Shown here piece by piece: positions 60,249 to 64,000 of a stretch of 64,000 nt of DNA (position 1 is the stretch's first letter; each line of letters starts with the position of its first letter). The notes beneath the pieces were generated by a model. It saw nothing but the letters and a program-made list of their open reading frames with translations. It made no database searches and had not been told where the DNA came from. The stretch is from Hyphomonas sp. (GTDB lineage: Bacteria; Pseudomonadota; Alphaproteobacteria; Caulobacterales; Hyphomonadaceae). The stretch covers positions 1 to 64,000 of the forward strand of contig JACKIK010000004.1 of the NCBI GenBank assembly GCA_020638455.1, in the 5' to 3' direction. Made by a program: the position numbers and the translations under genes.

Positions 60249-61782
60249 CACAACCCATACCCGACTGCTGGCCCTGTTGCTGACCGTGATTTCCCTCACG
60301 ATCTTCGGCATCAAGGTATTCAAGTACAATTATCCGCTCGCCCCGGGCGCGCAGACCACGACCTGGGATTTCGAGATCTATCTCGACTTCAACACGGCCA
60401 ACCAGCCGGTACGGATCGAGACCTTTATTCCCGCGGCCGGCGAAACCCGCCGCGTGTCGCAGGAGCAATATTATAATGGCGCCTTCGGCCTGCGCCTCGA
60501 ATCCGATGCGGATGCGGGCCGCAAGGCGATCTGGACGTACCGCTATCCCGACGACCGCAAGGTGCTGCGTTACCGCGCCCGCCTCGAAAGCGAGACCCAA
60601 AGCTCTCCCCTGCCGCCGGAAATGCATGATTCGATCAAGCGCGGTGCGCCGGACGAGCTCTCCGACCTAGAGCGCCAGGCGTTTATCGTCTGGTCGTCCG
60701 ACATGCGCCGCCGCTCGGCCGACAATGAATCGCTGGCCGAACTCGTGCTGCAGGAAATCTTCGTTGAGAAGGACGCCGACGAGGTCGACGCGCTTCTGCC
60801 CAACCTGCCACCGCCGCTCGACCGCCTGACACTGGCCGCCGAAGTGCTGCAGAGCCAGGGCATCCGTGCCCGCGTCGCGAACGGCATCTATCTGGACGAA
60901 GCCCGCCGGCGGACCGAGATCCAGCACTGGCTGGAATACCGCGTCGACGGCGAGGACAAGCGCTACTTCCCCGGCGCCGACCCAAAGGAGTTCTTCACGA
61001 TCTGGTACGGCACGGAAGAGATGATCCGCGCGGACGGCGTGTTCGACTTCGACCCGCAGATCTCCATCCAGCCGATCGAGGCAGCCGCCAATGACGTCGT
61101 GCGCCGGGCCGCCCGCGAAGACCGCACCCCGGTCGAGCTGTTCAGCTTCGACCGCCTCCCGGTCACCACACAGCTCGTCTACCAGGTTCTGATCACGATT
61201 CCGGCTGGCATCGTGCTGCTGGTCTTCATGCGCCAGTTCATCGGTATCGAGACGCTCGGCACCTTCATGCCTATCCTGATCGGCATCGCATTCCGCGAGA
61301 CAGCGCTGCTGAACGGCCTCATCCTGTTCACCATGCTGGTCGGCCTTGGCCTGGCCATGCGCTTCTATCTCGAGAAGCTCCGATTACTGCTCGTGCCGCG
61401 CCTCGCAGTCGTGCTGATCTTCATCGTGATCTGCATGGCGGTCATCGCGCAGGTCTTCAACAGCGCAAATATGCGCATGGGCCTGTCGATCTCGCTCTTC
61501 CCGATGGTGATCCTCACCATGACGATCGAGCGCATGTCGATCATGTGGGAGGAGTATTCTCCCACCGACGCCATCAAGGCCGGCGCCGGCTCCCTGCTCG
61601 TTGCCAGCCTCGCCTACCTGGTCATGACCAACACACACATCGAGTACATCCTGTTCAATTTCCCCGAACTGCTCCTTGTGCTGATGGCAGCCTGCCTGCT
61701 GATGGGCAAATATACCGGGATGCGTCTCAGTGAGGTCTGGCGCTTCCGCGAACTGGCAGGGACGGACGGGGCCGGAAAATGA
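60241..61782 (+). CDS. inactive transglutaminase fused to seven membrane helices
   Basis: A 513-residue protein. An N-terminal helix (about 7-25), an extracytoplasmic transglutaminase-like domain (about 45-290; the region lacks a clear catalytic Cys), then seven membrane helices (about 310-505). It belongs to a family described as inactive transglutaminase plus 7TM, encoded beside a ligase and a protease. GTG start inside the end of the previous gene, stop overlapping the next start. Confidence 0.9.
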   Translation: MSSTTHTRLLALLLTVISLTIFGIKVFKYNYPLAPGAQTTTWDFEIYLDFNTANQPVRIETFIPAAGETRRVSQEQYYNGAFGLRLESDADAGRKAIWTYRYPDDRKVLRYRARLESETQSSPLPPEMHDSIKRGAPDELSDLERQAFIVWSSDMRRRSADNESLAELVLQEIFVEKDADEVDALLPNLPPPLDRLTLAAEVLQSQGIRARVANGIYLDEARRRTEIQHWLEYRVDGEDKRYFPGADPKEFFTIWYGTEEMIRADGVFDFDPQISIQPIEAAANDVVRRAAREDRTPVELFSFDRLPVTTQLVYQVLITIPAGIVLLVFMRQFIGIETLGTFMPILIGIAFRETALLNGLILFTMLVGLGLAMRFYLEKLRLLLVPRLAVVLIFIVICMAVIAQVFNSANMRMGLSISLFPMVILTMTIERMSIMWEEYSPTDAIKAGAGSLLVASLAYLVMTNTHIEYILFNFPELLLVLMAACLLMGKYTGMRLSEVWRFRELAGTDGAGK

Positions 61783-62744
61783 TCCGCACCTGGCTCGCCC
61801 TCCGCCGGGCCGGCGTGCTCGGCATCAATGAGCGGAACCTGCGGCTCATCAACGACTTCAACCCGCGCAAGCTGATGCGCCTTGTCGACGACAAGACCCA
61901 GACCAAGAGCCTTGCCAATGCCGCCGGCATTCAGACGCCGGAGCTCTACGGGATCATCCGCGCTCCTTCCGAGATGCGAAAACTTGAGAAGCTGCTCGAC
62001 CATCCGGATGGCTGCGTCATCAAGCCGGCCAACGGCTCCCAGGGCAACGGCATCCAGGTCCTGCTCGGCCCGATGCGTGGCGGCTGGCGCCGGTCGAACG
62101 GGCAGCGCGCCCTGTTGGAAGACCTGAAGTTCCACGTCAACAATATCCTCTCGGGAATGTATTCGCTGGCTGGCCTGCCGGACTTCGCGATGATCGAATA
62201 CCGCGTGAAGTTCGACGACGTGTTCGACCCGATCTCGTTCGGCGGCGTGCCGGACATCCGGATCATCGTGCTGCGGGGCATTCCCTTCGTCGCCATGGTA
62301 CGTCTTCCGACGGCGGAATCCGACGGCAAGGCGAACCTGCACAAGGGCGGCGTCGGGGTCGGCCTGGACCTCGTCACAGGCCGCACCAAGCATGGCATGC
62401 AGAACGGCAAGATCACGGACATTCATCCGGATACGGCCAATCCCCTTGCCAACGTGTCCGTGCCGCACTGGGATGACATGCTGCTGATGGCGGCAAAGGC
62501 CTATGATGTGACTGGTCTCGGCTATCTCGGGGCCGACATCGTGCTCGACAAGGGCAAGGGTCCGATGTTGCTGGAACTCAATGCCCGTCCCGGCCTTGCC
62601 ATCCAGGTCGCCAACCGGATGGGCATCCGACCCCTGATGGAGGCCGCACTTGTGGCGGATACCGAAGGCCTCGACGCCGAAGGCCGCGTCGCGCTGGCCA
62701 AGACGCTTTATCGCCGCTTTGTCCCGGAACCGGCCCCCGCCTAG
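61779..62744 (+). CDS. ATP-grasp alpha-L-glutamate ligase-like protein
   Basis: A 321-residue RimK-like ATP-grasp enzyme. CVIKPANGSQGNGIQVL is the ATP-binding lysine and glycine-rich loop; FDPISFGGVPDIRIIVLRG is the middle core; LLELNARPGLAIQVANR holds the metal-binding Glu and Asn. It would join an amino acid to a carboxylate at the cost of ATP, modifying a peptide or small molecule. Cytoplasmic. Coupled by ATGA to the 7TM gene. Confidence 0.92.
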   Translation: MIRTWLALRRAGVLGINERNLRLINDFNPRKLMRLVDDKTQTKSLANAAGIQTPELYGIIRAPSEMRKLEKLLDHPDGCVIKPANGSQGNGIQVLLGPMRGGWRRSNGQRALLEDLKFHVNNILSGMYSLAGLPDFAMIEYRVKFDDVFDPISFGGVPDIRIIVLRGIPFVAMVRLPTAESDGKANLHKGGVGVGLDLVTGRTKHGMQNGKITDIHPDTANPLANVSVPHWDDMLLMAAKAYDVTGLGYLGADIVLDKGKGPMLLELNARPGLAIQVANRMGIRPLMEAALVADTEGLDAEGRVALAKTLYRRFVPEPAPA

Positions 62745-62770
62745 GTCCCTCCCCTGGATCCCCCGGACCA

Positions 62771-62807
62771 TGAATGCGACATGAATGCGAAATTGCAGTC
62801 GCATTCA
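62771..62807. repeat. triple 9-mer repeat upstream of DUF481 gene
   Basis: TGAATGCGA occurs at 62771-62779 and 62782-62790, and its complement TCGCATTCA at 62799-62807. The last two form a perfect nine-bp inverted repeat with an eight-base loop. It may be an operator or an RNA hairpin in the leader of the gene at 62857. Confidence 0.6.
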
Positions 62808-62827
62808 GATTGATTGCCGCTAATGCG

Positions 62828-62847
62828 CCCCACCTGAACTTGTGGGG
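62828..62847 (+). promoter_or_regulatory. hairpin covering the DUF481 ribosome-binding site
   Basis: CCCCAC, eight bases CTGAACTT, GTGGGG: a perfect six-bp stem whose right arm contains most of the GGGGA Shine-Dalgarno (62844-62848) eight bases before the ATG at 62857. Folding would block translation. Confidence 0.5.
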
Positions 62848-62856
62848 ATCACCTGA

Positions 62857-63609
62857 ATGAAAAAACTCGTTGTTGCGCTGTTCATGCTCGGGCTTGGCGG
62901 CGGCATTTCTCATGCCGAGGGGCTCGCCTCCGGCTGGTCCGGCGAAGGATCGCTCAGCGCCGGGGTTACGACCGGCAATACCGACACCAGCGATGTCGGC
63001 CTCGCCGTCGACCTCAAGAAGGAAGCCGGCGTGTGGACCTATGGCCTGCAGGCTTCGGCTGACTATGGAAAGATCGACGGCCAGGAGACCAAGAACCGGA
63101 TCTTCGCCGGCCTCGACGCCGACCGCCAACTCAACGACCGCCTGTTTGCTTTCGGCCGCCTTTCGCACGAACGTGACGAATTCACCGGCTTCGAGTCGCG
63201 GACTTTCGTCGGCACCGGCCTTGGCTACCAGATCTACGAGGGCGACAAGGTCAACTGGGCCGTGCGCGGCGGTCCCGGCCTGAAGATCGACAAGGTGCGG
63301 GAAATCAACACCGTCGACGGCACCGGCGCACCGGTCACCATCCCGTCCGAAACTGTCAACTCGTTTGGCGTGATCGCCGCGTCGGACTACTCCTACGCCT
63401 TCAACGAGAATGTCAGCTTCACCAACACGACCAGCGTGCTCTACGCCAAGGAGTCGACGCAGATCTCCAACAGCGCGGCAATCACGGCGTCGCTGACCAG
63501 CAAGCTGTCCGCACGCATGTCGTTCGACGTGCGTCACGACACCGACCCGCCGGTCGGATTCGAGGCGACCGACACGGCCACACGCGTCTCGCTGGTCTAC
63601 GCGTTCTGA
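62857..63609 (+). CDS. DUF481 outer-membrane beta-barrel-type protein
   Basis: A 250-residue exported protein: signal peptide to about residue 20 (GISHA), then repeated amphipathic beta strands with GEGSLSAGVTTGNTDTSDVGLA near the start, typical of DUF481/YdiY-like proteins, and a C-terminal Phe (VSLVYAF), as in outer-membrane barrels. Role unknown; this family is linked to acid or salt stress in enterobacteria. Confidence 0.85.
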   Translation: MKKLVVALFMLGLGGGISHAEGLASGWSGEGSLSAGVTTGNTDTSDVGLAVDLKKEAGVWTYGLQASADYGKIDGQETKNRIFAGLDADRQLNDRLFAFGRLSHERDEFTGFESRTFVGTGLGYQIYEGDKVNWAVRGGPGLKIDKVREINTVDGTGAPVTIPSETVNSFGVIAASDYSYAFNENVSFTNTTSVLYAKESTQISNSAAITASLTSKLSARMSFDVRHDTDPPVGFEATDTATRVSLVYAF

Positions 63610-63674
63610 CCCGTTGAAACAGTTCCTGCCGGGGGCTGCAGCCGCCAGGCAGGAGAAAAAAGGGGAATTTGGCT

Positions 63675-63703
63675 GGGCGGCCCTCCGGGGCCGCCCTCTT
63701 TTT
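63675..63703 (+). terminator. intrinsic terminator after DUF481 gene
   Basis: GGGCGGCCC-TCCG-GGGCCGCCC, a perfect nine-bp stem with a four-base loop, followed by TCTTTTTG. Confidence 0.9.
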
Positions 63704-63849
63704 GTCGTAAACCGGACACCGCATAGCGTGCGTTCTTCCCTATTGGTCCGCTTACGAAGCGTAAAAGCCGATGTTGAAGATTAAGTCGCCGGGAAACCCG
63801 GTATTAGCTCAAAGCGGTCATCATAAGGGCCACTCCTGGAGAGTGCCCG

Positions 63850-64000
63850 ATGATTTCGGAACGGATCAGAACCTATCTTGCCGCACGTAACGCGAACACC
63901 AGCGTTATGATGGGATTGCTGATTATTCCCCTGCTCGTCTTCGTTGGCGGCGCGGTGGATTTTGGACGCGCAGAACTCGAAAAGGATCGCCTTCAGTCCG
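63850..64000 (+). CDS. TadE/TadG-like pilus-assembly protein, partial
   Basis: The first 50 codons of a gene that runs off the right edge. After a basic start comes a membrane helix (MMGLLIIPLLVFVGGAVDFGRA) with the PLLVFVGGAVDF text of TadE/TadG-like proteins of Flp pilus systems, followed by ELEKDRLQS. GGAG lies eight bases before the ATG. A five-bp hairpin (CACTC-CTGGA-GAGTG) overlaps this site. Confidence 0.7.
   Translation, partial: MISERIRTYLAARNANTSVMMGLLIIPLLVFVGGAVDFGRAELEKDRLQS

Overview
The window is high-GC proteobacterial DNA. FlaF, FlbT, a DUF1217 flagellar protein, a MotE-type chaperone, a divergent FliM and CtrA-like boxes in flagellar regulatory regions point to an Alphaproteobacterium. 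The overall look resembles Caulobacterales or Hyphomonadaceae; the family is inference, no ribosomal or other marker gene is present.

Layout. (1) 1-7705 is an accessory stretch: a partial epimerase, small membrane proteins, a TetR and an AraC regulator, a dienelactone-hydrolase-like enzyme, a GNAT acetyltransferase, and decayed IS3-type and IS1182-type transposases. Gene density is low and the DNA is more AT-rich. (2) 7706-13246 holds a flavin reductase-like gene and a nearly complete molybdenum cofactor set in two divergent groups: moaE-moaB-moaC on the minus strand; a TauE/SafE exporter-moeA pair, then moaA-moaD, on the plus strand. (3) 13247-45935 is one contiguous flagellar region of about 40 genes: export apparatus, rod, hook, rings, switch, stator, hook-filament junction, one large flagellin and its regulators FlaF and FlbT. 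(4) 46016-49874 carries an exported redox cluster (lipoprotein cytochrome c, lactone-oxidase-like flavoenzyme, exported PLP-fold protein) and an unknown membrane protein. (5) 49875-59494 is a seven-gene minus-strand operon (membrane protein, SPFH/zinc-ribbon protein, FHA protein, transmembrane Ser/Thr kinase, lipoprotein, papain-like peptidase, second Ser/Thr kinase with a long helical-repeat tail), facing a divergent ECF sigma factor. It is the best candidate here for an undescribed system. (6) 59721-62744 is an aspartyl-protease-like/7TM-transglutaminase/ATP-grasp cluster. A DUF481 outer-membrane-type protein with a structured leader follows, then a strong terminator and the first codons of a TadE/TadG-like protein.

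How the genes work together. The flagellar genes form a few long, translationally coupled operons fired from five regulatory regions (flgB/fliI, flgJ/fliK, fliM/motB, flgE, fliF/fliL), each with a TTAA-N7-TTAA-like box. The flagellin instead has a sigma-54-like promoter and a 5' UTR hairpin, which suggests late transcription plus FlbT-type translational control. The operon in (5) looks like a stress or envelope-signalling relay: sigma factor for expression, kinases and FHA domain for phospho-signalling, SPFH protein as scaffold, lipoprotein and kinase ectodomain sharing one sensor fold, and a cysteine peptidase as possible output.

No tRNA, rRNA, CRISPR array, intact insertion sequence or replication origin was recognised. 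Start codons were chosen by ribosome-binding sites and family lengths; residue positions are approximate unless a single residue is named.
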